Of a stretch of DNA of 34,931 nt, positions 24,939 through 31,225 are shown one piece after another. The DNA comes from Myxococcus vastator. Lineage in GTDB: Bacteria > Myxococcota > Myxococcia > Myxococcales > Myxococcaceae. Location of the stretch: assembly GCF_010894475.1 (NCBI RefSeq), contig NZ_JAAIYB010000033.1, positions 1 through 34,931 of the forward strand, given 5' to 3'. Under the pieces are notes generated by a model. That model was not told the origin of the DNA. It was given only the letters and a program-made list of their open reading frames with translations, and made no database searches. The position numbers and the translations under genes are program-made. How positions within the stretch are numbered: position 1 is the stretch's first letter; each line of letters begins with the position of its first letter.

Positions 24939-26165
24939 TCAGCGGTACTTGAGCCAGGACTCGAGCAGCTCGGCCACCATGCGGCCCGCGGGCACGTTGT
25001 TGCGGCGGGCCACCGCCTCCAGCGCCTCCGAGACGGCGGGACTCAGCGGCACGGCCAGGGTGCGTGGCTCGGTGAGGTCATCGTGGGCCGGGGGCTCCGG
25101 CTCCGGAGCGGGCATGGCCTTCGCGGTGTCGAGCGCGTCCGCCACCTCCGACAGCTCCAGGGCCTCCTCGGACGTGGGCGCGGCCGCGGCGCGCACGGCC
25201 AGGCGGCGCTGCTCGGCGGCCAGTTCCTCTTCGAAGAGCTGCTTGATGAAGTTGGACAGGTGCAGCGCCGTGGGGGTGAAGTCGTACGCGTCCAGGAAGG
25301 CGTCCAGGTCCTTCTGCATCTGCGCGGCCGTCTGGTAGCGCTTGTCCCGGTCGCGCTCCAGCGCCCGCATCAGGATGGTCTCCAGGCGCTCCGGCAGGTC
25401 CTCGCGGAAGTACGACGGCGCGTAGATCTTCCCGTCCGTGATGCTGCGCATCACCGCGGCCTCGGACTCGCCGGTGAAGAGCTTGAAGCCGGTGAGCCAC
25501 TCGTAGAGCACCACGCCCAGGGAGAAGACGTCGCTGCGGCAGTCGAGCGGCTTGCCCAGACACTGCTCCGGGCTCATGTAGCTGAGCTTGCCTTTGATTT
25601 CGCCGTTGCGCGTCTGCTCCATCTGGTTGGCGGCCTTGGCGATGCCGAAGTCCAGAATCTTCACCGAGCCATCGAACGCGACGACGACGTTCTCCGGTGA
25701 CACGTCCCGGTGGACGATGTTGAGCGGGTTGCCGTACAGGTCCACCTTGGTGTGCGCGTGGTGCAGGCCCGCACAGACGCACGAGGCAATCTTCACCGCG
25801 TACACCAGCGGGAAGGGAATCCCCAGCGCCTCCGCCTTGGGGACGACGCGGCGCATGTCCCGGCCGGACACGTACTCCATGGCGATGAAGTAGCTGTCGG
25901 CGATCTTTCCCAGGTCGTGAATCTGCACGACGTTGGGGTGGTTGAGCTGCGCGGCGAGCCGGGCCTCGTTGAGGAACATCTTCACGAAGGCCGTGTGCTT
26001 GGACAGATGCGGGCGGATGCGCTTGATGACGACGGGGGACTCGCGGCCGTCATCCTCCTGCTGATGCGTGAGGAAGATTTCGGCCATGCCTCCCACGGCG
26101 ATGCGGTCGATGAGGCGGTACTTTCCAAAGCGGCCGGTGTCGCGCTGCGGGGCGGCGGGAGGCAT
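24939..26165 (-). CDS. Ser/Thr protein kinase with C-terminal ribbon-helix-helix-like domain
   Basis: 408-residue soluble Hanks-type kinase. Kinase domain about residues 14-290: glycine loop RIAVGGMAEIF (21-31), ATP-anchoring Lys48 in VVIKRI, Glu67 in the C-helix, catalytic loop HRDVSPENV (152-160, Asp154, Asn159), DFG (172-174) and MSPEQ (197-201). All catalytic residues are present. HRDVSPEN in place of HRDLKPEN is common in myxobacterial kinases. No membrane segment follows; instead there is a Pro/Ala/Glu linker (about 310-363). The last 40 residues, TLAVPLSPAVSEALEAVARR and then NNVPAGRMVAELLESWLKYR, fit the strand-helix-turn-helix pattern of ribbon-helix-helix DNA-binding proteins. This is inference from pattern, not a database hit. 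It leads an operon with truA. Confidence 0.9.
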   Translation of the reverse strand: MPPAAPQRDTGRFGKYRLIDRIAVGGMAEIFLTHQQEDDGRESPVVIKRIRPHLSKHTAFVKMFLNEARLAAQLNHPNVVQIHDLGKIADSYFIAMEYVSGRDMRRVVPKAEALGIPFPLVYAVKIASCVCAGLHHAHTKVDLYGNPLNIVHRDVSPENVVVAFDGSVKILDFGIAKAANQMEQTRNGEIKGKLSYMSPEQCLGKPLDCRSDVFSLGVVLYEWLTGFKLFTGESEAAVMRSITDGKIYAPSYFREDLPERLETILMRALERDRDKRYQTAAQMQKDLDAFLDAYDFTPTALHLSNFIKQLFEEELAAEQRRLAVRAAAAPTSEEALELSEVADALDTAKAMPAPEPEPPAHDDLTEPRTLAVPLSPAVSEALEAVARRNNVPAGRMVAELLESWLKYR

Positions 26166-26275
26166 GGCGTCACGAGCCTACCCGTGCCGAGCCGCGGAGT
26201 GGCAACAAACTTGGGCGACGCACACCCCGTCCGGCCTGCCCTGACGGACCGCCGTCGTCGACGCTCGCACGCCTG

Positions 26276-27262
26276 CTAACGGACCTGCACCCGGTGCACC
26301 TTCAGCGCCGGCTCCTGCCCAGGCGGCGGAGGGAAGTCCAACGCGGACGGCCCCAATGAGCCCAGCGCCTTCCCCTGCCGTCCCGCCTGGGAAACCCCTT
26401 CGAGCACCATGGCCTCGAAGCGGCGGGCAGGCAGCCCCGCGTGGTTGCAGCACGCCACCAGTTGGCCTCCCGGGCTCACCACGCGCGCGGCGGCCTCGGC
26501 CAGCCGGGCATAGTCGCGCGCGGCGGAGAAGCGCCCGCTGCGCGTCGTGGAGAACGACGGCGGATCCGAGATGACGATGTCGAAGGACTCCCCCTTCTTC
26601 GCCAGGCGCTTCAGCCAGTCGAACACGTCGCCAGCCACGTAGTCGTACCGGTCCACCGGCTGGCCATTGAGGCGCGCGTTCTCCTCGCCCCACTCCAGCA
26701 CGCGCCGGCTCGCATCCAGGTTGAGCGCCCGCTTCGCGCCGCCCGCCATGGCCACCACGCCAAAGGCACAGGTGTACGAGAAGAGGTTGAGCACGGTGAG
26801 GCCCCGCGCCTGCGACAGCAGCCACGCCCGCGTGTCCCGCATGTCCAGGTACAGCCCCACCGACAGCCCCTGCGCCGGACGAATGAGGAACTTCAGTCCG
26901 TTTTCGAGCGCGGTGCAGGACTCCACCGCGTCGCCCCGGGCGGGAGCCTCGGGCGCGAGCGACTCCTTCGCCACGTTGGCCAGGACCCGCGCCTCCCGGG
27001 GACGCCGCTTGAGGTAGAGGCTCCGAGGCGCCCAGGCGGCCACGGCCGCGTCGAGCAGCGCCTCCTCCTCCGCCGGCGTGAAGTCCCGATAGAGGCTGAT
27101 GACGTACACGTCCCCCAACACGTCCGCCGTCACGTCTGGCACGCCGTCCGCTTCGGCGTTCACCACGCGCCAGGCCGTGGTCCGCGCGTCGCCCAGCAGC
27201 GGCCCACGCCGGCCGCGCGAGGCGCGCAGCGTCTCCACCAGGGAAGAAGGCAATGCGCTCAT
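26276..27262 (-). CDS. Class I SAM-dependent RNA methyltransferase, RlmI-like
   Basis: 328-residue methyltransferase resembling RlmI/YccW-type 23S rRNA m5C methyltransferases. The N-terminal half (AWRVVNAEADGVPDVTADVLGD, then YLKRRPREARVLANVA) matches the region before the catalytic domain; an N-terminal PUA domain as in E. coli RlmI seems reduced or absent. The SAM-binding start is VLNLFSYTCAFGVVAMAGGA and the target-side motif is VISDPPSFSTTRSG. A late CCNHAG segment may carry the cysteine used in m5C chemistry. ATG 27262 is chosen. A TTG at 27274 overlaps the upstream stop (TTGA) and is possible, since the genes are adjacent and probably coupled. Target RNA is inferred from family only. 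Confidence 0.85.
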   Translation of the reverse strand: MSALPSSLVETLRASRGRRGPLLGDARTTAWRVVNAEADGVPDVTADVLGDVYVISLYRDFTPAEEEALLDAAVAAWAPRSLYLKRRPREARVLANVAKESLAPEAPARGDAVESCTALENGLKFLIRPAQGLSVGLYLDMRDTRAWLLSQARGLTVLNLFSYTCAFGVVAMAGGAKRALNLDASRRVLEWGEENARLNGQPVDRYDYVAGDVFDWLKRLAKKGESFDIVISDPPSFSTTRSGRFSAARDYARLAEAAARVVSPGGQLVACCNHAGLPARRFEAMVLEGVSQAGRQGKALGSLGPSALDFPPPPGQEPALKVHRVQVR

Positions 27263-27270
27263 GCCGCCGC

Positions 27271-28596
27271 TCAACTGCCCAGACGCGCGCGCGTCCAGAC
27301 ACGCTCCAGCGCCTGGGTCGCCGCGCGGGAAAGCGCCACGTAGTCAAACCCCAGCACCTGGCCCTCCCGCACGCAGACCCGGCCATTGACGATGGTCCAC
27401 CCCACCGGGGAATGCGCCAGCTGCCCTATCAGATAGGGCGAGTAGCCCGTCTCCGGGTCCGCGGTGGGCACGACGTCATAGACGACGAGGTCCGCGATGC
27501 ACCCCTCCTCCACATTCCCGGAGGGCAGGCCGAACAGCCGCGTGCACAGCTCCGCCGGGCCGTTGACCAGCAGGTGAGCCACCGCGCCATCCACGTCCGG
27601 CATCCGTCCCGAACGGGAGATGCGCAGCACGCCCACCAGCGCGGCGAGCAGCTCGTCCTGGAGGCTGCCATGGCCCCCCGTGCCGAGCCCCAGCAGGTGG
27701 ACCCGCGACAGCACCGCGTCCATGGGGTCCGAGCCCCGCTCCAGCGTGCGCACGCCCCGGGCCGCCAGCGCCACGAAGGCACCGCTCTGCTCCAGCAGCT
27801 CCGCCTCCGCGCTGTCCAGCACGCGCGCATACCCCGCGATGGCCCGCGGCCCGAGCAGCCCCAGCGCATCCAGCCGCGGAACCACGCGCTTGCCGTGCTG
27901 CGAGTAGGTGGAGGAGAGGTCGTCCTCGCTCTCCGCGAGGTGGAAGACGGTGGGCGCGTCCAGCACCCGGCTCAGCTCCGCGATGCGGCGCAGCAGCGCG
28001 TCATCACACGTGAAGGACGCATGGAAGCCGAGCGCGCCCCGGACCAGCGGGTGGTCCCGCTGCGCGCGCGTGAAGTCCGCGTTGGCGTCCAGCCACGTCT
28101 GCGCCTGCTCGGCGCCGTCCAGCCCGTGGGTGGAGTGGCTCGTCACCAGCCGCAAGCCCACCGCCTCCGCGGCGCGAGCCTGGGCGGCGAGCCCGCCGGC
28201 CACGTCCTGGCAGGACAGGTGCTCCACCGCCAGGGTGACGCCGTGGCGCAGGGCCCGGGCCGCCGCGTAGCGGGTGAGGGCCTCCACGTCCTCGTTCGTG
28301 AGGAGGCGCGCCACGCTCCGGAGCCGGTCCAGGCGCTCGCGGGGCGGCAGCATCAGGAAGTGCCCCGTGGGCGGCAGCAGCTGGCCGTTGACGAGGTGCG
28401 TGTGGCAGTCCACCAGGCCCGGCGCCACCAGCCGGCCGTGACAGGCGACCTCCCAGTCCCCGGGCAGCACGGGCACCTGGGCGTCCGGAGCCACGCGGCG
28501 GATGGTGTTGCCTTCCACCACCACGGCCATGCCATGGCGGACGCGTCCGTCCGCCCTGAACACGGCACAGTCTTTCAGAAGCAGGCGGCCTTCCAT
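27271..28596 (-). CDS. Amidohydrolase-superfamily protein (SsnA-like), probably catalytically altered
   Basis: 441-residue TIM-barrel protein with the beta-sandwich ends of the cytosine deaminase/SsnA branch (GRLVAPGLVDCHTHL near the front, NVEEGCIADLVVYD near the end). Compared with E. coli SsnA as I recall it, His65 and His67 of the HxH motif, GFHASFT (His192) and VFHLAES (His219) are kept. The expected VAHG reads IAGY (Gly255), and the expected metal-binding GTDG reads GTGG (Gly307). Loss of that His and Asp would cripple a normal metal-dependent hydrolase. The gene is otherwise full length with no frameshift. It is therefore a pseudoenzyme, or one with a changed mechanism; substrate unknown. 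ATG 28596. First gene of a minus-strand group with the methyltransferase. Confidence 0.82.
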   Translation of the reverse strand: MEGRLLLKDCAVFRADGRVRHGMAVVVEGNTIRRVAPDAQVPVLPGDWEVACHGRLVAPGLVDCHTHLVNGQLLPPTGHFLMLPPRERLDRLRSVARLLTNEDVEALTRYAAARALRHGVTLAVEHLSCQDVAGGLAAQARAAEAVGLRLVTSHSTHGLDGAEQAQTWLDANADFTRAQRDHPLVRGALGFHASFTCDDALLRRIAELSRVLDAPTVFHLAESEDDLSSTYSQHGKRVVPRLDALGLLGPRAIAGYARVLDSAEAELLEQSGAFVALAARGVRTLERGSDPMDAVLSRVHLLGLGTGGHGSLQDELLAALVGVLRISRSGRMPDVDGAVAHLLVNGPAELCTRLFGLPSGNVEEGCIADLVVYDVVPTADPETGYSPYLIGQLAHSPVGWTIVNGRVCVREGQVLGFDYVALSRAATQALERVWTRARLGS

Positions 28597-28673
28597 GAAA
28601 GCCCTGTTCTACCACGGGCCCGGCGCGGCGCGAGCGGCGCGGCGACCCGCGAGCATGTTAGGGTCCGTACGGT

Positions 28674-29843
28674 ATGACGCCGCTGAGCCCCGCCGTGAAC
28701 TCCCCGTCTCCCGTGACGGCGCCCTCTCAGCGAGGGGCACTGGCCTTCCGAGGCTTGTGGCTCTTCTCGCCGCGGGCGGATGCCCTCATCGTCGCCCTGC
28801 CCCTGGCCCTGGCCCTGTGCACGGCGGCCGCCAACGTCTGGCTGGCCCCGGGCGCCGCGGAAGGCGCGCACCGCCTCTCAGCCTGGACGGCGCAGAACCT
28901 GCTCGGCAACGCCACCCACGTCATCCTCACGTTCCTGCTCTTCGCGGTGCACCGGGACGTGCTGACGTCCGCGCCGGGCCAGCCCCGGCAGGTGCTGGCG
29001 GGCTCGCTGGCCATGCTCGCGGTGGGCACGGTGCTCTTCTTCACCTTCTACGCGGAGCGCACGGCGCACACGTATGGCGTGGCGGTGATTTTCAACGTCT
29101 TCGGCACGCACCACACCCTGTCCCAGCACCGGGGCATCTGGTCCCTCCACGGGCTGCGCGCGGGCAAGGCGGGCCTGCCCGGCGCGTCGGCGCTGGAGCG
29201 CAAGCTGCAGCAGATGTACGTCCCGCTGCTGCTCACGCTGCTGCTGGTGCGCATCTTCTTCGTGCCGGAGGCCCCCGGTCCCGACGCGCCGGCGTACCTG
29301 GACGTGGGCCAGGGCCACGTGCTGCCGCACGGGGCGCTGGGGATGCTGCTGGCGGTGTGGCTGGGCTACTTCATGCTGCTGTTCCGCGCCGTGCTGCGCG
29401 CGGAGGCCGTCAGCGGGCCCAAGGTGCTCTACCTCCTGGCCATGGCGACGGCGACCGGGCTGGTGCTGGTGGCGCCCACCTGGGGCTACGTCATGCTGCC
29501 CGGCATGCACGGCCTGGAGTACTACATGCTCACCGCGCGGATGCTGGAGCCGCGCGAGGGTGACACGCCCCGGCTGCCGCGGAAGTTCATCGTCCCGGCG
29601 ATGATTGCGTCCATGCTGCCGCTGCTGGCGCTGGGCGCGGTGCACGGCCTGCTCCAGCAGGGCGTGGTGCGCGGCGCGCTGGGCAGCAACATGGGCATGG
29701 CGGAGACGCACCCCCTGCTGCGCGTCATGACGTCCCTGGGCTTCGCGTGCGTGCTGGCGCACTACTTCGCGGACGCCCTCATCTACCGCTTCCGGATTCC
29801 CTCCATCCGCGCGGTGATGTTGAAGCGGCTGGGCTTCAACTAG
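28674..29843 (+). CDS. Histidine-rich polytopic membrane protein of unknown function
   Basis: 389-residue protein with about eight to nine hydrophobic segments. Its odd feature is a set of His residues within or beside membrane helices: His82, His93, His132, a cluster THHTLSQHRGIWSLHG (145-160), GMHGLEYY (278-285) and AHYFADALIYRFR (362-374). Spaced His and Asp/Glu in membrane helices often bind iron, as in membrane oxygenases and desaturases, but I could not match the pattern to a known family, so no function is given. ATG 28674 has a weak TTAGGG upstream. It diverges from the amidohydrolase gene across 77 bp, and its stop shares CTAG with the convergent MerR gene. Confidence 0.8.
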   Translation: MTPLSPAVNSPSPVTAPSQRGALAFRGLWLFSPRADALIVALPLALALCTAAANVWLAPGAAEGAHRLSAWTAQNLLGNATHVILTFLLFAVHRDVLTSAPGQPRQVLAGSLAMLAVGTVLFFTFYAERTAHTYGVAVIFNVFGTHHTLSQHRGIWSLHGLRAGKAGLPGASALERKLQQMYVPLLLTLLLVRIFFVPEAPGPDAPAYLDVGQGHVLPHGALGMLLAVWLGYFMLLFRAVLRAEAVSGPKVLYLLAMATATGLVLVAPTWGYVMLPGMHGLEYYMLTARMLEPREGDTPRLPRKFIVPAMIASMLPLLALGAVHGLLQQGVVRGALGSNMGMAETHPLLRVMTSLGFACVLAHYFADALIYRFRIPSIRAVMLKRLGFN

Positions 29844-30619
29844 CCGCGGGGCGCGGCGGCGGCGCCCTGCCGCTCCGCGTTCGCCGCGAAGGCGTCCCGC
29901 AGGAACAGCGACAGGCCAGGGCGCACCTTGTCGATGTTCTCCATGAAGCGCGAGTCCGCCACGTACAGCTCCCCCAGGCCTCGGTGCATGGCGGGCGGGC
30001 ACGCGTAGAACCACTTGCCCAGGTATCGCCGGTGCGCCTCGGCCAGGTCCAGGGCCTCGGCTGACGCGGCGCTGGTGCCCGCCGCGAGCAGGTCCGCCAG
30101 CGCCTGGAAGAGGGCGTCCCCCTCCTCCTTGATGCGCTTCCAGTCCTCCTTCTTGTAGCGCGCCGTCCTCCGGGCGGACTCCTTGTAGGCCTCCGTGTTC
30201 CCCCAGCGCTGCTTCGCCTCCTCCTCGTACTTCGAGGGGTCGAAGTCGCCGAAGGCCTCGAACATCGCGTCCTTGTCCACGTGCGTCCCCTTCTCCAGCG
30301 CGTCCAGCGCTGAGTCCACGGCGTGCACCAGCGCGTCCAGACGGGCGGCCCGCTCCGTCAGGAGCTGCCGCTGCATCCGCAGCGCGGTGCGCAGGTCGAA
30401 GGTGGGGTCGCCCAGGATGCGGCGGATGTCCTCCAGCGGGAAGCCCAGCTCCTTGAAGAAGAGCACCTGCTGGAGCTTCTGGAGGTCCGCCTGCGAATAG
30501 AGCCGGTAGCCGGCCTCGCTGCGGTCCGAAGGACACAGCAGGCCCAGCTCGTCGTAGTGGTGCAACGCGCGGATGCTGATTTTCGCCAGCCGGGCGACCT
30601 GGCTCACCGTCAGGGCCAT
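29840..30619 (-). CDS. MerR-family regulator with TipAS drug-binding domain
   Basis: 259-residue transcription activator. Residues 1-70 are the MerR winged helix (LTVSQVARLAKISIRALHHY, then DELGLLCPSDRSEAGYRLYS). Residues about 75-115 form the long dimerisation helix. Residues about 120-245 match the TipAS domain (YEEEAKQRWGNTEAYKESARR, then KEEGDALFQALADL, and CPPAMHRGLGELYVADSRFMENIDKVRPGLSLFL), which in Streptomyces TipA binds thiopeptide antibiotics and in Mta responds to drugs. ATG 30619 is set by GAGG at 30625-30628 (minus strand, 5-base spacing); a GTG two codons earlier is possible. Directly upstream is a promoter with a 19-bp spacer and operator dyad, so it activates itself. No transporter is adjacent. 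Confidence 0.93.
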   Translation of the reverse strand: MALTVSQVARLAKISIRALHHYDELGLLCPSDRSEAGYRLYSQADLQKLQQVLFFKELGFPLEDIRRILGDPTFDLRTALRMQRQLLTERAARLDALVHAVDSALDALEKGTHVDKDAMFEAFGDFDPSKYEEEAKQRWGNTEAYKESARRTARYKKEDWKRIKEEGDALFQALADLLAAGTSAASAEALDLAEAHRRYLGKWFYACPPAMHRGLGELYVADSRFMENIDKVRPGLSLFLRDAFAANAERQGAAAAPRG

Positions 30620-30638
30620 CTCCACCTCGTGATGAGGA

Positions 30639-30669
30639 GGTGTAGGGCCTCACGTCGCGTGAGGGTCAA
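30639..30669 (-). promoter_or_regulatory. MerR-type promoter, 19-bp spacer with operator dyad
   Basis: Read on the minus strand: -35 TTGACC (30664-30669), a 19-base spacer (30645-30663) and -10 TACACC (30639-30644). The spacer holds the perfect dyad CCTCACG-N3-CGTGAGG (30648-30664). The overlong spacer with a centred palindrome is the hallmark of promoters that MerR-family proteins activate by twisting DNA. The regulator gene begins 20 bases downstream. Confidence 0.75.
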
Positions 30670-30708
30670 CCCCCTGGGCGGGGGTGCTGCCACTTCCGGC
30701 CGGGCACC

Positions 30709-30726
30709 GGGCTGACGACTCAGCCC
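30709..30726. terminator. Hairpin between the MerR and pilin genes
   Basis: GGGCTGA (30709-30715), loop CGAC, TCAGCCC (30720-30726), a perfect 7-bp stem. It lies downstream of the pilin gene and upstream of the MerR promoter, so it may end pilin transcription. No T-run. Confidence 0.4.
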
Positions 30727-30746
30727 TCGACCTCGGCCGCCCGAGA

Positions 30747-30777
30747 GGAGCCACCCGCGCGAGGCAGGTTTGGCTCC
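30747..30777 (-). terminator. Hairpin just after the pilin gene
   Basis: GGAGCCA (30747-30753) pairs with TGGCTCC (30771-30777) across a 17-base loop, 18 bases past the pilin stop. A plausible first terminator of the pilin gene; the long loop and lack of T-run lower confidence. Confidence 0.35.
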
Positions 30778-30794
30778 CCCCGGAAGGACACGGC

Positions 30795-31052
30795 TCAGTA
30801 CGCGTTGTTCTGGCCGAACGTCTTGATGGTCTTCTTCTCGAGGTTGCGCTGACGCTCGGTCGCCTCGGACTCGACGGCGGCGTTACCGGCCAGCGCGTCG
30901 GCGGAGGCGCCGAACAGCTTGCGGATGTTGTCGCCGAACAGGGTCACCACGCCGATGGCGGCGATCGCGATGAGGGCGACGATGATGATGTACTCGGTCA
31001 TGCCCTGGCCACGAGCCTTGCGGAGCTGCTGCTTCTTCGAGATCGCCTTCAT
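30795..31052 (-). CDS. Flp-type (type IVb) pilin
   Basis: 85-residue prepilin. A short basic leader (MKAISKKQQLRKARG) ends at Gly15, and QGMTEY follows, so the mature chain has Glu at +5 and Tyr at +6: the G/xxxxEY processing motif of Flp pilins cut by a TadV-type prepilin peptidase. Then comes a single hydrophobic helix (about 22-40, IIIVALIAIAAIGVVTLFG) and a charged C-terminal part (ESEATERQRNLEKKTIKTFG). The mature size, about 70 residues, fits the family. ATG 31052 has GGAGAG at a suitable distance; an earlier in-frame start at 31088 lacks this. No tad/cpa assembly genes are adjacent. Confidence 0.82.
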   Translation of the reverse strand: MKAISKKQQLRKARGQGMTEYIIIVALIAIAAIGVVTLFGDNIRKLFGASADALAGNAAVESEATERQRNLEKKTIKTFGQNNAY

Positions 31053-31156
31053 GGAACTCTCCGGGGATTGCAGTGGTGGAAAAGACACCCTGCTGCTTGG
31101 GTGATTCGTACCCTAGGGCAGATCCCACCTGCACCTCCATCCGTCATCGGGAGGAT

Positions 31157-31182
31157 GCCAGGAATTCTCAGTGATTCCAGGC
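31157..31182. repeat. Imperfect dyad upstream of the pilin gene
   Basis: GCCAGGAAT (31157-31165) and ATTCCAGGC (31174-31182) match as an inverted repeat with one mismatch in nine. It lies about 105-130 bp upstream of the pilin ATG, in an AT-richer patch. It could be a regulator site for the pilin gene or the 3' hairpin of the upstream gene. Confidence 0.35.
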
Positions 31183-31207
31183 AATTGGCCCGATTTTGCT
31201 GATCCAC

Positions 31208-31225
31208 GGCCCCATTTCAGGGGCC
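31208..31225 (-). terminator. Short hairpin around the stop of the MFS/spermidine synthase gene
   Basis: GGCCCC (31208-31213), loop ATTTCA, GGGGCC (31220-31225), with the stop codon of the minus-strand gene inside the loop. The 6-bp stem is perfect. Possible transcript end; weak. Confidence 0.3.

Noticed and set aside
23520-25700. Open frame of over 700 codons on the plus strand opposite the kinase, truA and membrane-protein genes
   Set aside because: No recognisable domain and Gln/His/Arg-rich composition; the minus-strand genes there have full motif support.
27262-27274. TTG start for the methyltransferase overlapping the amidohydrolase stop
   Set aside because: Possible through translational coupling, but ATG 27262 is the more usual codon and family similarity begins after it. 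Kept as an alternative.
31196-31213. Sigma-54 promoter for the pilin gene (minus strand GG-N10-GC)
   Set aside because: Only the GG and GC cores fit; most other consensus positions miss, and it lies about 145 bp from the start, overlapping the upstream gene's stop.
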